NCBI GenBank assembly: GCA_023284085.1
Contig: JAKVHY010000015.1
Location: forward strand, 62,001-126,000
Direction: 5' to 3'
Length of the DNA stretch: 64,000 bases
Source: Shewanella benthica
Lineage (GTDB): Bacteria; Pseudomonadota; Gammaproteobacteria; Enterobacterales; Shewanellaceae
Shown: one piece after another, positions 16,465 through 25,615 of the stretch
Layout of the letters: each line of letters opens with the position of its first letter
Numbering within the stretch: the first letter of the stretch is position 1
The notes under the pieces: model-generated
Database searches by the model: none
What the model was told of the DNA's origin: nothing
The model's input: the letters and a program-made list of their open reading frames with translations, nothing else
Made by a program: the position numbers and the translations under genes

Positions 16465-18630
16465 ATGGACGTATCTTCTTTACTAGACGGCCTGAATGAT
16501 GAGCAGCGAGCAGCCGTAGGGGCACCCCTATCCAGCATGTTGGTATTGGCGGGGGCTGGCAGTGGCAAGACTCGGGTATTGACCCACAGAATTGCCTGGC
16601 TGATGCAGGTCGAACAGCAGAGTCCATATTCAATTTTAGCGGTAACCTTCACCAATAAAGCGGCGGCAGAGATGCGCGATCGAGTGGAGAAGGTTAGTGG
16701 CAGCAATATGGGTCGCATGTGGATAGGGACCTTCCACGGTTTAGCTCATCGTCTGCTAAGAACCCATTATAAAGACGCTAACTTGCCACAGACGTTTCAG
16801 ATCATCGACTCAGATGACCAGTTACGCCTAATCAAACGTATTCTTAAGAGCCTACATTTAGATGAGAAGCAATATCCGCCTCGCCAAGCCCAGGGCTACA
16901 TCAATGGCAAGAAAGATCAGGGATTAAGACCAAAGCATATCGATGCGGCTGGTTTCCCAATAGAGCAGACTCTATTACAGATCTATCAAGTTTATCAAGA
17001 GTCCTGCGATAGAGCCGGTCTGGTCGACTTTGCCGAAATTCTATTACGTGCCCATGAGTTATGGCTCAACAAGCCCCATGTACTTAAACATTATCAAGAC
17101 AGGTTTAAGAATATTTTGGTGGACGAGTTCCAGGATACCAACGCGATTCAGTATGCCTGGATCCGTGTGCTGGCGGGCGAAGGTGCCAATGTGATGATTG
17201 TCGGCGATGATGATCAGTCCATCTATGGTTGGCGGGGTGCTCAAGTCGAGAATTTACACAAGTTCCTGGTGGATTTCCCCAAGGCTACCACCATACGTCT
17301 GGAACAAAATTACCGTTCCACCGGCCATATTCTTAAAGCCTCTAACGCATTGATCGCCAATAACCCAGATCGCTTGGGCAAGAAATTGTGGACCCAAGAT
17401 AAAGACGGCGAGCCCATCTCAATATACTGTGCATTTAATGAGATGGATGAAGCGCGATTTATCGTGGGACGCATCAGTGATTGGCACGATATGGGCGGAG
17501 ATCTAAGTGGTTGCGCTATTCTGTATCGTTCTAACGCTCAGTCTCGAGTATTAGAAGAAGCCTTGCTCCACAAGGGCTTAGCCTATCGTATCTATGGTGG
17601 CCTGAGATTCTTCGAGCGCCAAGAGATCAAAGATGCCATGAGTTATCTGCGTCTCATCAATAATAAAGATGATGATGCGGCCTTCGAGCGAGTGGTCAAT
17701 ACTCCTGCTCGCGGGATTGGTGGGCGAACACTAGATATCTTACGTGCTACCGCAAGGCAGCAGCAATTAACCCTGTGGCAAACTTGCTTACGCGCCATCG
17801 AAGAGAAGCTGCTCAGTGGTCGTGCGGCTAATGCTGTACGTGGCTTCATGGACCTCATCGTAGAGATGCAGCAAGATACTCAAGAGATGACCTTGCATCG
17901 TACAACCGACCATATCATTGCCAAGTCAGGCCTTAAGGCCATGTATGAGGCAGAGAAAGGCGAAAAGGCGCGTTCTCGTGTGGAAAACCTCGAGGAACTC
18001 GTGACTGCTGCGCGTACCTTTATCATGCCCGAAGAGATAGAAGATATGGGTGAGCTTAGTGCTTTCCTATCTCATGCGGCGCTAGAGGCCGGAGAGGGGC
18101 AGGCGGATGCATTTACCGATGCAGTGCAGCTAATGACATTGCATTCGGCTAAAGGCCTGGAGTTTCCTGTGGTGTTTATGTCGGGTGTCGAAGAGGGACT
18201 ATTCCCCAGCCAGATGGCTATGGATGAGGGGGATAGACTCGATGAAGAGCGTCGTCTCTGTTATGTAGGCATGACCCGAGCCATGGAGAAGCTGTACATC
18301 AGTTATGCTGAGACGCGTCGAATCTATGGCAGGGAAAATTTCGCCAGACCATCACGCTTCATCAAAGAGATCCCAACTGAGCATGTGGTGGAGATCCGCC
18401 TTAAGACTCAGGTCAGCGCCCCCCGAAGAAGCACTAGTACCCTTACTCGCAGTATAGTGGTGAATGATTCGGGCTTTAAGGTTGGCCAAGGGGTGATGCA
18501 CCATAAGTTCGGTGAAGGAAAGGTGACCAATACCGAGGGCAGTGGTTCCCAAGCCAGAGTACAAGTCAATTTCTATGATGTCGGCAGTAAGTGGTTGGTT
18601 GTTGCCTATGCTCGACTGGAGACTTGCTGA
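16465..18630 (+). CDS. uvrD: DNA helicase II UvrD
   Basis: 721 residues from the ATG at 16465 (GGAGG ribosome site 5 bases upstream), matching E. coli UvrD (720) along its length: start MDVSSLLDGLNDEQRAAV, Walker [40 protein letters not shown], Walker [52 protein letters not shown], and a C-terminal tudor-like SH3 fold (GQGVMHHKFGEGKV). A 3'-5' SF1A helicase in nucleotide excision and mismatch repair. No convincing LexA box was seen upstream. Paralog rep is at 49127. Confidence 0.97.
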   Translation: MDVSSLLDGLNDEQRAAVGAPLSSMLVLAGAGSGKTRVLTHRIAWLMQVEQQSPYSILAVTFTNKAAAEMRDRVEKVSGSNMGRMWIGTFHGLAHRLLRTHYKDANLPQTFQIIDSDDQLRLIKRILKSLHLDEKQYPPRQAQGYINGKKDQGLRPKHIDAAGFPIEQTLLQIYQVYQESCDRAGLVDFAEILLRAHELWLNKPHVLKHYQDRFKNILVDEFQDTNAIQYAWIRVLAGEGANVMIVGDDDQSIYGWRGAQVENLHKFLVDFPKATTIRLEQNYRSTGHILKASNALIANNPDRLGKKLWTQDKDGEPISIYCAFNEMDEARFIVGRISDWHDMGGDLSGCAILYRSNAQSRVLEEALLHKGLAYRIYGGLRFFERQEIKDAMSYLRLINNKDDDAAFERVVNTPARGIGGRTLDILRATARQQQLTLWQTCLRAIEEKLLSGRAANAVRGFMDLIVEMQQDTQEMTLHRTTDHIIAKSGLKAMYEAEKGEKARSRVENLEELVTAARTFIMPEEIEDMGELSAFLSHAALEAGEGQADAFTDAVQLMTLHSAKGLEFPVVFMSGVEEGLFPSQMAMDEGDRLDEERRLCYVGMTRAMEKLYISYAETRRIYGRENFARPSRFIKEIPTEHVVEIRLKTQVSAPRRSTSTLTRSIVVNDSGFKVGQGVMHHKFGEGKVTNTEGSGSQARVQVNFYDVGSKWLVVAYARLETC

Positions 18631-18739
18631 AAAGCGGTATAATCCTTGACTGTGTCGGTCATAATGCCATTTATGATGATTAACCAGGTTAGATTTAGAA
18701 CGTTAAATTGAGCGTTTGAGCAGTATTGGGAGAGCCTGA

Positions 18740-19606
18740 ATGATGAGTTTTTTAAAGGGAAAGTTAGACGTTTATATGCGTCTTTCCCGTATGGATCGCC
18801 CAATAGGGACCTTATTGCTGTTGTGGCCGTGTCTGATGGCGTTGATATTAGCCGCAGATGGCATGCCCGATCTCAAGGTGCTGGTGATCTTTATTTTAGG
18901 TGTGGTGGTGATGCGGGCTTGCGGTTGTATCATTAACGATTACGCCGATAGGGAGCTCGACTCTCACGTAGACAGGACTAAGTCCCGGCCTCTGGCCAGT
19001 GGCGAGATATCCAGTAAAGAGGCGCTGCTACTATTTGCGGTAATGGGACTATTTGCCTTCGGCTTAGTCTTGATGCTCAATCCTCTGGTGGTCCAGTTAT
19101 CTGTCGTTGGCATCATACTGACTGTCATATACCCCTTTACTAAGCGCTTTACCAACATGCCGCAGATGTTTCTCGGTGTGGTATGGAGTTGGTCAATTCC
19201 TATGGCCTACGCGGCGCAGACCGGCAGTGTTCCTGCCGAGGCTTGGTGGTTATTCTTTGCCAACTGGTGCTGGACAGTAGCCTACGACACCATGTATGCC
19301 ATGGTGGACAGAGAAGATGATTTGAAAGTTGGTATCAAGTCCACGGCTATCCTGTTTGGACAATATGATAGGCAGTTCATTGGCTTGTTTCAGCTTGCCG
19401 CGCTAGCCTGTTTTATTACGGCGGGTTGGGCGGCAGACCGTGGCCTGGTATATGGTTTAGGTGTGATCACTTTTGTTGGCTTTAGCCTCTATCAACAGAA
19501 GCTTATTTTCGCCAGGGAGCGGGCTCCCTGCTTCAAGGCATTTCTCAATAATAACTGGGCAGGTCTAGCCCTGTTTGTTGCCTTAGGTGTCGATTACCTT
19601 ATCTAA
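18740..19606 (+). CDS. ubiA: 4-hydroxybenzoate octaprenyltransferase UbiA
   Basis: 288 residues, multi-spanning inner membrane prenyltransferase of ubiquinone synthesis. Both aspartate-rich motifs are present: NDYADRELD (about residues 68-76) and [13 protein letters not shown] (about 190-202), plus [11 protein letters not shown]. These bind Mg-prenyl diphosphate. ATG at 18740 or 18743 (tandem ATGATG) are equally possible. Stands alone here, with no ubiC in front as in E. coli. Confidence 0.96.
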   Translation: MMSFLKGKLDVYMRLSRMDRPIGTLLLLWPCLMALILAADGMPDLKVLVIFILGVVVMRACGCIINDYADRELDSHVDRTKSRPLASGEISSKEALLLFAVMGLFAFGLVLMLNPLVVQLSVVGIILTVIYPFTKRFTNMPQMFLGVVWSWSIPMAYAAQTGSVPAEAWWLFFANWCWTVAYDTMYAMVDREDDLKVGIKSTAILFGQYDRQFIGLFQLAALACFITAGWAADRGLVYGLGVITFVGFSLYQQKLIFARERAPCFKAFLNNNWAGLALFVALGVDYLI

Positions 19607-19615
19607 ACTTTTCGA

Positions 19616-19645
19616 GACATTGAGCCTGGTGGTTCAATGTCTTTC
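19616..19645 (+). terminator. Probable ubiA terminator
   Basis: GACATTGA-gcctggtgg-TCAATGTC followed by TTTCC; stem 8 bp, weak T tract. Confidence 0.55.
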
Positions 19646-19975
19646 CCCCTTAGCTTTCTCCTGTTTTTCTGCTTCCTTCTCTATATTTCACCGAGTACTA
19701 GCTAGCGCTTTTTTACGTCTATGGCTGCACCTTGCTGAGATTAAATGGAGTGTTTCTGGTACCAAGACTTATGAATGGTGAGGCATGTCTCTATGTGTCA
19801 TTTTATTCGATGGCTTAACTCTATTTTACCGTTGAAATTAGACACATATCTTGTTTGCAGTGATTAGTTTGGTATTACACTACAATGTTAGGTTATTATT
19901 TGTTCGCTCCCTCATGGTTAGAGTGAGTTTTACTGCAAAAAGTAAATGGATTTAGTTATTTATATGGAGGGATTC
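19646..19975. other. Gene-free spacer before the unknown membrane protein
   Basis: No ORF with coding character. Presumably carries the promoter of the gene at 19976; no confident -35/-10 pair was identified. Confidence 0.3.
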
Positions 19976-20539
19976 ATGGCCTATTCAGGTACGGCTTTCG
20001 AAGCTGGAGAGTGGCAACTCTTCGAGCTTATTTTGGCTATCGGTGTCGCCGCACTTATCATATTTTGGTTGATTTTGACTCATTTTAAGCGCCAGGGATT
20101 TTTGTCCTGGGGTCTGGTGATTCTGGCGAGTGCCGGGATGGTGAGTCTATGTATACATAGCCGGTTGAATGCCTTACAGCTAGATAGATTGCTGTCTCAA
20201 GGGAAGAGCATAGAGATTATCGATGGTGAGTTTCATTATGGAGAGTATCATTTTCCCTACATGGCGGAGCATGGTATTGATTATCGTGAGATCAGCCTGG
20301 ATGACAGAGTCATAAAGCTCTATCACTCAGGTTACCTGCCAAATGCTCGCTGTTATCGTGATTTTTACAGTGACAACCACTTCGATGATAATGTGAATCT
20401 GCGTCTCTACATTCATTGGTTCGAGCGTGATTATCAATTTCAGCAACAGACTTACACACTCAAGGCTCCTTGCATCATTAAAATTGAACGGCTCAAAGCC
20501 TCTGGCCAGCAAGATCTAGTGCCAGCTGCACAAATTTAA
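19976..20539 (+). CDS. Unknown membrane-anchored protein
   Basis: 187 residues from the ATG at 19976, chosen for the GGAGG site 5 bases upstream (earlier in-frame ATGs at 19946 and 19964 lack one). Two membrane helices (about 15-35 FELILAIGVAALIIFWLIL; about 45-62 WGLVILASAGMVSLCI), then a soluble domain of about 120 residues rich in His, Tyr and Asp (EFHYGEYHFPYMAEHGIDY, RLYIHWFERDYQFQQQTY). Not recognised. No clear operon partner; the next gene starts 134 bases later and is also a membrane protein. Confidence 0.65.
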   Translation: MAYSGTAFEAGEWQLFELILAIGVAALIIFWLILTHFKRQGFLSWGLVILASAGMVSLCIHSRLNALQLDRLLSQGKSIEIIDGEFHYGEYHFPYMAEHGIDYREISLDDRVIKLYHSGYLPNARCYRDFYSDNHFDDNVNLRLYIHWFERDYQFQQQTYTLKAPCIIKIERLKASGQQDLVPAAQI

Positions 20540-20673
20540 TACTGCGTAATTAAATCTAACTTTATCCTGTGTGGCTAAGCCCCTGTGGCTGAATGTGTCA
20601 TCCCATTTTAAATGTCTCCCTAGTTAGCAGATATCATGTAACATGATGACAACATCTGTTCGCTGGGGGACCT

Positions 20674-21780
20674 ATGAGACGTAGCATAAAGTTCAGGCTG
20701 ATTTTTCTTATCAGTGCAATCATCAGTTACACATTGGGTTTTCAGTTACTCCCTGAAAACCTTGATGGGACAAACAGCCATCTCTATGTATTGATCTTCG
20801 CAACGCTCTACTTTTTCATACTGCCTGTTATCTATTGGTATTGCATCATTAAGGTGGGTGGGCAGAAGCTGTGGAAGATGCTACTCATTTTTAGCTTGAG
20901 TAGCTTGATGGCAAGGTTGAGCTTTCCGACTGAAATAGCCAGTTATTTCGAGTTTATCGCCTGGCTGCGTTACCCGATAATTGCCATATTACTGGCTATC
21001 GAGTTATATCTTATGGTGAGTATCATCAAGGCGTTGTGGCAGGCGCGTAACTTATCTGGTGATCCCAGAGTGCACATCTTGGATACTTTCCAAGAGGAAG
21101 ATGATAAGAAACGTTCTTTGGCATTAGTCTTAGCGTCGGAGCCTGCGAGCTGGTACTACGCCATTCCTTATTTGTCACGAAATCATGTCAGCAGTATCAC
21201 CCATTTAAAATTACGTTCAGCTGCCAGATGGCATTGGTTGATGATGACTCTGGGAAACCTGATCATGGCCGCCTTAGCTTATGTGATCATCTCTTCCTGG
21301 AGTGAGCTGTTGGCCATTATTGTGTCGAGCATTATCAGTTATGGTGTGATCATGCTGGCTGCCAATTACAGGATCTCCCGTCATTTCTCTATCTATGGAC
21401 ATCGAGATAAGCTGGTTATCAACAATAGTATCTGGGGCTTTATATCGATAAAAATTGAAGAGATAAAAAGTGTTGAATTGGGCAGTTATCCGAGAAAGAG
21501 TGACAAGGAAGGGCTGCATTTCGGCTATGGCGAAAGTAGCAATATTAAGTTGAGCTTTATCAGGCCTCAGACTTATTTCGGTGGCGGGGGTCAGCTCAGC
21601 GAGCTAGTCAATGTTATCGATATGCATGTCTCTGAGCCTCAAGTATTAGCCGATTATATCCAAAAATATTCCGACAATATTTTTGCTAAAGATGCGTCGG
21701 TGAGTCAGAACCAAGAGAGTGAACTCGCGTGTAAACCCGATGACTTCCCGGCTCAGGTTAACTCGGGTGTGAATCAATGA
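20674..21780 (+). CDS. Unknown multi-spanning membrane protein
   Basis: 368 residues. Four N-terminal membrane helices (about 8-25, 38-57, 65-82, 95-118), a cytosolic linker with DTFQEEDDKKRS, two more helices (about 190-230), then a C-terminal soluble domain (about 235-345) with strands like KLVINNSIWGFISIKIEEIK. This resembles membrane-associated PH-like (bPH) domains in pattern only. A GGGGGACCT ribosome site precedes the ATG. Function unknown. Confidence 0.65.
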   Translation: MRRSIKFRLIFLISAIISYTLGFQLLPENLDGTNSHLYVLIFATLYFFILPVIYWYCIIKVGGQKLWKMLLIFSLSSLMARLSFPTEIASYFEFIAWLRYPIIAILLAIELYLMVSIIKALWQARNLSGDPRVHILDTFQEEDDKKRSLALVLASEPASWYYAIPYLSRNHVSSITHLKLRSAARWHWLMMTLGNLIMAALAYVIISSWSELLAIIVSSIISYGVIMLAANYRISRHFSIYGHRDKLVINNSIWGFISIKIEEIKSVELGSYPRKSDKEGLHFGYGESSNIKLSFIRPQTYFGGGGQLSELVNVIDMHVSEPQVLADYIQKYSDNIFAKDASVSQNQESELACKPDDFPAQVNSGVNQ

Positions 21781-21886
21781 AAAACGGCATAAATTTTTAC
21801 GATTTGCTCCTGTCCTTTAATGAGTAGCCTAGGTAGGTTGGCTATTACGCCACATTAATTTACGCCAAGACTAAACAGGGATAGAT

Positions 21887-22585
21887 ATGACGTTAGTATT
21901 ATTAGGTGAAGATATTTGGGCCCACGAAGATACTATGCCGTTAGGAGGAACTCAGTTAAGGCTACGTATGACTGTGGTTAAGCTAGCCTGTGGTGGATTA
22001 TGGCTACATACGCCCACTCAACTCAGTCCTGAATTGCAGGCGGCCATCGAGACACTCGGTGCAGTTCGCTATCTGGTTGGACCGAGTAATGGCCACAATA
22101 TTTGGTTAAATGACTGGAAGAGCGCTTATCCTGAGGCCAAAATGTATGTGAGTGGAGGCATACCAAAAAAAATATCTATCGATAATTACCATGTGCTCGA
22201 TGAACATTTCGATAATATCTGGAGTGATGACTTTGAAAGACTATATATGCCTGGCGTAAGCTTCTTTAATGAGTCAGTGTTTCTCCACAAGAAGTCAAAG
22301 TCACTCTTGGTAACTGATCTTATCCAAAATCACAGTGACGCTTGTCCACCTGGCTTTGCAGGCTTGATGACTAAGTGTGTGCTTAGGCCTCTTGGTTTCA
22401 AAGATCTATGTATCGCTCCCCCCTTGAAAATGAGCTTTACCATTAAGGACAAACCAGCATTTTCTCTGTTTATTACTCAGATCATGGCTTGGGATTTTGA
22501 CAAGATAATTGTCACTCATGGTGATGTGATCACCCAAGATGCTAAAGCCGTATTTGCTGGTTTAGTACAGAGGTTTATCGATTAA
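21887..22585 (+). CDS. DUF4336 domain protein (metallo-beta-lactamase-like fold)
   Basis: 232 residues filling the whole DUF4336 domain. Features: LRMTVVKLACGGLWLHTPTQ, YLVGPSNGHNIWLNDWKSAYP, SLLVTDLIQNHSD, KIIVTHGDVI. These parallel strands and His positions of the metallo-hydrolase fold, but the canonical HxHxDH metal motif is not present. Enzymatic activity unproven for the family. Monocistronic between two unrelated genes. Confidence 0.75.
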   Translation: MTLVLLGEDIWAHEDTMPLGGTQLRLRMTVVKLACGGLWLHTPTQLSPELQAAIETLGAVRYLVGPSNGHNIWLNDWKSAYPEAKMYVSGGIPKKISIDNYHVLDEHFDNIWSDDFERLYMPGVSFFNESVFLHKKSKSLLVTDLIQNHSDACPPGFAGLMTKCVLRPLGFKDLCIAPPLKMSFTIKDKPAFSLFITQIMAWDFDKIIVTHGDVITQDAKAVFAGLVQRFID

Positions 22586-22803
22586 TTTATCAGCTTATTC
22601 ATTAGTTAATATTTAATGTTACTCGGTTCCCAACGCTCTCATGTCTTACGTTGCTGGCTTCAGTTTGTTATGCCATATAGCGATTTACTCTTATAGCTTG
22701 ATGTTTTATTCACAGATTAGGTTAGACTTTACGCTGCTGCATTTTTTTTATAGATATTTCATTTTTACATCTTTTTTGTTCATTATTTAAGAGTTTACGT
22801 CAT

Positions 22804-23589
22804 ATGCGTTATGAAGTTTGGGAACAGCTTAGGGTCGAAGCCGAAGCCTTGGTTCGTAAGGAGCCTTTGCTTGCCAGTCATGTTTATTCATCGATTCTTA
22901 ATCACGATTGCCTGGGTTCGGCGCTCAGCTTTATCGTGGCCAATAAACTCTCAGATGGAGTGGTGTCGCCTTTTACCTTCCGTGAATTGTTCGATAAAGC
23001 CTTCATCCATTGCGAGCAGATGCTAACCAATGTGGCCACAGATATTAAGGCGGTGAAAGAGCGCGATCCCGCAGTCGTGAGTTACCTGACCGTCATCTTG
23101 AACCTTAAGGGGTTCCAGGCTATTCAGGTGCATCGTCTGGCTAATTGTCTTTGGAATCAGGGGCGCACCGAGTTAGCACAATTTATTCAGAGCCGTAACT
23201 CGGAAGTATTTGGTGTCGATATTCATCCGGCCTGTAAGATGGGCACTGGCATCATGTTTGACCACGCTACGGGTATTGTCATTGGTGAAACTGCGGTTAT
23301 TGAAAACAATGTGTCTCTACTTCAAGGAGTGACATTAGGTGGTACGGGAAATCAGCAGGGTGATCGTCATCCTAAGATCCGTGCGGGTGTGATGATCGGT
23401 GCCGGCGCCAAAGTATTGGGTAATATCGAGGTTGGCGAAGGTGCCAAGATAGGTGCAGGCTCTGTGGTCCTTACGGATGTTTCTGCCCATACGACCGTTG
23501 TCGGAGTACCTGCGAAAGTGGTAGGTAAGCCCGAGTCTATGTGCCCGGCAGAAACGATGGAACAAAACATATTCGAGTCTGACTGCTAA
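22804..23589 (+). CDS. cysE: Serine O-acetyltransferase
   Basis: 261 residues. Acetylates L-serine with acetyl-CoA, first step of cysteine synthesis. N-terminal helical domain (WEQLRVEAEALVRKEP, SALSFIVANKLSD, ERDPAV), then the left-handed beta-helix with hexapeptide repeats: HPACKMGTGIMFDHATGIVI, ETAVIENNVSLLQGVTLGG, HPKIRAGVMIGAGAKVLGNI. The catalytic His and Asp region (DHATG, QGDRHP) is intact. C-terminus ends in -FESDC rather than the usual Ile that inserts in cysteine synthase, so complex formation with CysK is uncertain. Stands alone. Confidence 0.93.
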   Translation: MRYEVWEQLRVEAEALVRKEPLLASHVYSSILNHDCLGSALSFIVANKLSDGVVSPFTFRELFDKAFIHCEQMLTNVATDIKAVKERDPAVVSYLTVILNLKGFQAIQVHRLANCLWNQGRTELAQFIQSRNSEVFGVDIHPACKMGTGIMFDHATGIVIGETAVIENNVSLLQGVTLGGTGNQQGDRHPKIRAGVMIGAGAKVLGNIEVGEGAKIGAGSVVLTDVSAHTTVVGVPAKVVGKPESMCPAETMEQNIFESDC

Positions 23590-23600
23590 GCAGTTTACGC

Positions 23601-24425
23601 TCAGATGAGGTGTGTGGCATATATCTGGTAATGTTCATCGTTCTTCTTAGCATGATACATGGCTATATCCGCACTCTTCATGATACTTTTTCTGCTATCG
23701 CCATCTTTGGGGTATTGAGCTATTCCTATGCTAACGCCTATGGTGAGGCAATGGCTTTCACAGCTAATCTCTTTTAGTAACTCGCTTTGGATGACTCGAG
23801 CGACTGTGACTGCATCTTCGGCCAAGGTGCATGGGAGCACTAGGGCAAGCTCATCGCCACCCAGTCTCGCCGCAATGGCACCTTGTGGCATTACCTCGAT
23901 TATCCTCTCTGCAACGACCTGTAATACATGATCGCCTTGGGCATGACCGAAGGTATCGTTAATCATTTTAAAGTCATCGAGGTCCATCATCAGGCAGCTA
24001 AACATCTGGCCTTCGTTTGCGATCAGCTTATCGATATCTTCATAAAATTGATTGCGATTGGGCAGGTCGGTTAATGGGTCATGGTGAGCTTGGTAGTGTT
24101 TCTCTCTAATGGTTTGCTTTAGTTTAAAGATAGTCTCGCGACTCATCTTAGTCACTAGGTAGACGAAACCACCACCGCCACAGAAGATGATAGCTATGAT
24201 TAAATCTAAGGTATCAGTTTCGTGAGTAAACAGGCTCCATAAGAATCCCAGATAGCCGAAAATAAACATAACGATCATGCTGATCAAGACTAGCCAGCCA
24301 TTATGTTGATGATCGGGAATATTGCAGATCTGGTGAGTGGGAACCAGAGAGGCAATGAGGCCTGATAATCCAATAATTACCAAGACAATCGCAAGGATAT
24401 CCATAGTGTCTCTAGATAGCTCCAA
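23601..24425 (-). CDS. Membrane-bound GGDEF protein with GGDEL signature
   Basis: 274 residues. Three membrane helices in the first 95 residues (about 9-29, 43-65, 72-92), then one GGDEF domain (about 105-270: HDPLTDLPNRNQFYEDI, MDLDDFKMINDTFGHAQGD, YPKDGDSRKSIMKSADIAMY). The signature reads ARLGGDEL, with Leu in place of the final Phe, and the inhibitory RxxD site upstream is missing (AIAARLGG). The catalytic Asp/Glu pair is kept, so cyclase activity is plausible without product inhibition. No EAL. Converges on cysE with 11 bases between stops. Confidence 0.9.
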   Translation of the reverse strand: MELSRDTMDILAIVLVIIGLSGLIASLVPTHQICNIPDHQHNGWLVLISMIVMFIFGYLGFLWSLFTHETDTLDLIIAIIFCGGGGFVYLVTKMSRETIFKLKQTIREKHYQAHHDPLTDLPNRNQFYEDIDKLIANEGQMFSCLMMDLDDFKMINDTFGHAQGDHVLQVVAERIIEVMPQGAIAARLGGDELALVLPCTLAEDAVTVARVIQSELLKEISCESHCLTIGVSIGIAQYPKDGDSRKSIMKSADIAMYHAKKNDEHYQIYATHLI

Positions 24426-24556
24426 ATAAGTTAAGTTGGCATCTTGTAGACATATTGTGTCTGGATGAAGTATAGATGAACTTATTATAAGGGAGAGAGC
24501 TGCGAACCAGACTGAGATTCGGTGTCAGTCTTTTACCGCTTTGTGTGTAATTTTAG

Positions 24557-25429
24557 TTATATCACTTTCAGAAAGGCCGCGACTATCGGGTCGTCTAATT
24601 TATTATTTCTGCAACAGCAACCTAGCTCGAAGGGGGGGATATCTATGGGAGTCGGGATGATCTGAATTCTATCTCGTACCGGACTGTTATTAATCACAAT
24701 TTCAGGTGTGATACTCACCCCACATCCCAATGCCACCATAGAGGCTATCGCCTCTTGTCCCGAGACCTGAGCATAGATGTTGGGAATGAGGCCCAGCTGC
24801 TTAAACCAGTTGTCGATGCGTCGTCTCCCCGGCCCATGTTCAGGCACGATAAAGGGCAGACGGTCCCAAGGAATATAAGACTCTGTTAATAATTCCTGAA
24901 CCTGGCAGCGGTATGTTGGCGCTATGATGACCAGGGGAATGTCATCTATCTTGGCGAAGTGTAGATTTTCCGGGAAAGGCTCCGGCAGGGCTGCTATGGC
25001 GATATCGACGCGGTTATTTTTCACTTCGCTAACCGCGTTGGCGGCGTCACCAGTCGTCAATGTTATTTCAACAAGAGGATGCTCCCGCCTAAAGCTATCG
25101 AGTAGCCCGGGAAGGTGGCTATAAGCGGCTGTTACCGAACAGTAGAGGTTCAATCTTCCCCTGAGTAGATCTTGCTTAGGATCAATCTTAGTCTTGAGCT
25201 TGGTCCAGTGATCTAAGGTCTGCTCGGCGAAGTGGCGATATTCGACGCCGGCGCTGGTCAGGGCAACACTGCGGTTATCTCGTAGGAAAAGCTTGGCACC
25301 TACCTCGTCCTCCAGCCTCTGCATGACTCGACTCAGGGTTGAAGGACTGACATGCATGGCCTGAGCCGTTCTGGAAAAATGCAGGCTTTCCGATAAGTGC
25401 AGGTAAAGTTTGATTGTTTTTATATCCAT
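24557..25429 (-). CDS. ilvY: LysR-type activator IlvY
   Basis: 290 residues from the ATG at 25429 (MDIKTIKLYLHLSESLHFSR), matching the start of E. coli IlvY; the frame is open for 28 extra codons upstream. HTH: RTAQAMHVSPSTLSRVMQRLE. Effector domain: CSVTAAYSHLPGLLDSFR, LTTGDAANAVSEV, GQEAIASMVALGCGVSITPE. IlvY activates ilvC in response to acetolactate/acetohydroxybutyrate, which are IlvC substrates. It is divergent from ilvC with the palindromes at 25526-25569 between them, the classical arrangement. Confidence 0.95.
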   Translation of the reverse strand: MDIKTIKLYLHLSESLHFSRTAQAMHVSPSTLSRVMQRLEDEVGAKLFLRDNRSVALTSAGVEYRHFAEQTLDHWTKLKTKIDPKQDLLRGRLNLYCSVTAAYSHLPGLLDSFRREHPLVEITLTTGDAANAVSEVKNNRVDIAIAALPEPFPENLHFAKIDDIPLVIIAPTYRCQVQELLTESYIPWDRLPFIVPEHGPGRRRIDNWFKQLGLIPNIYAQVSGQEAIASMVALGCGVSITPEIVINNSPVRDRIQIIPTPIDIPPFELGCCCRNNKLDDPIVAAFLKVI

Positions 25430-25525
25430 TTTTATCTCATCAGAATTTAGGGCTGAGCCATTCAGTGTTGCAATAAATGCAATGCAGCATCCCGAATATA
25501 TCATTTTAAGCAATTTAAATCATGA

Positions 25526-25569
25526 GCTATAGTGATCTCAATCACTGCTAGCTTGGATTTTATCCAAGC
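25526..25569. promoter_or_regulatory. Probable IlvY operators between ilvY and ilvC
   Basis: Two adjacent palindromes: AGTGAT-ctca-ATCACT at 25531-25546 (flanked by GCTA...TAGC) and GCTTGGAT-ttt-ATCCAAGC at 25551-25569. They lie 47-90 bases before the ilvC start, where E. coli has its tandem IlvY operators. The second could instead form a leader hairpin. Confidence 0.6.
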
Positions 25570-25615
25570 GTATGAAGCAACTTTCCTAAATTCGATACAG
25601 AAGGTGGTACATCAG

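Noticed and set aside
23601..24425. EAL or receptor domain in this protein
   Set aside because: The sequence ends right after the GGDEF domain; no further domain fits in 274 residues.
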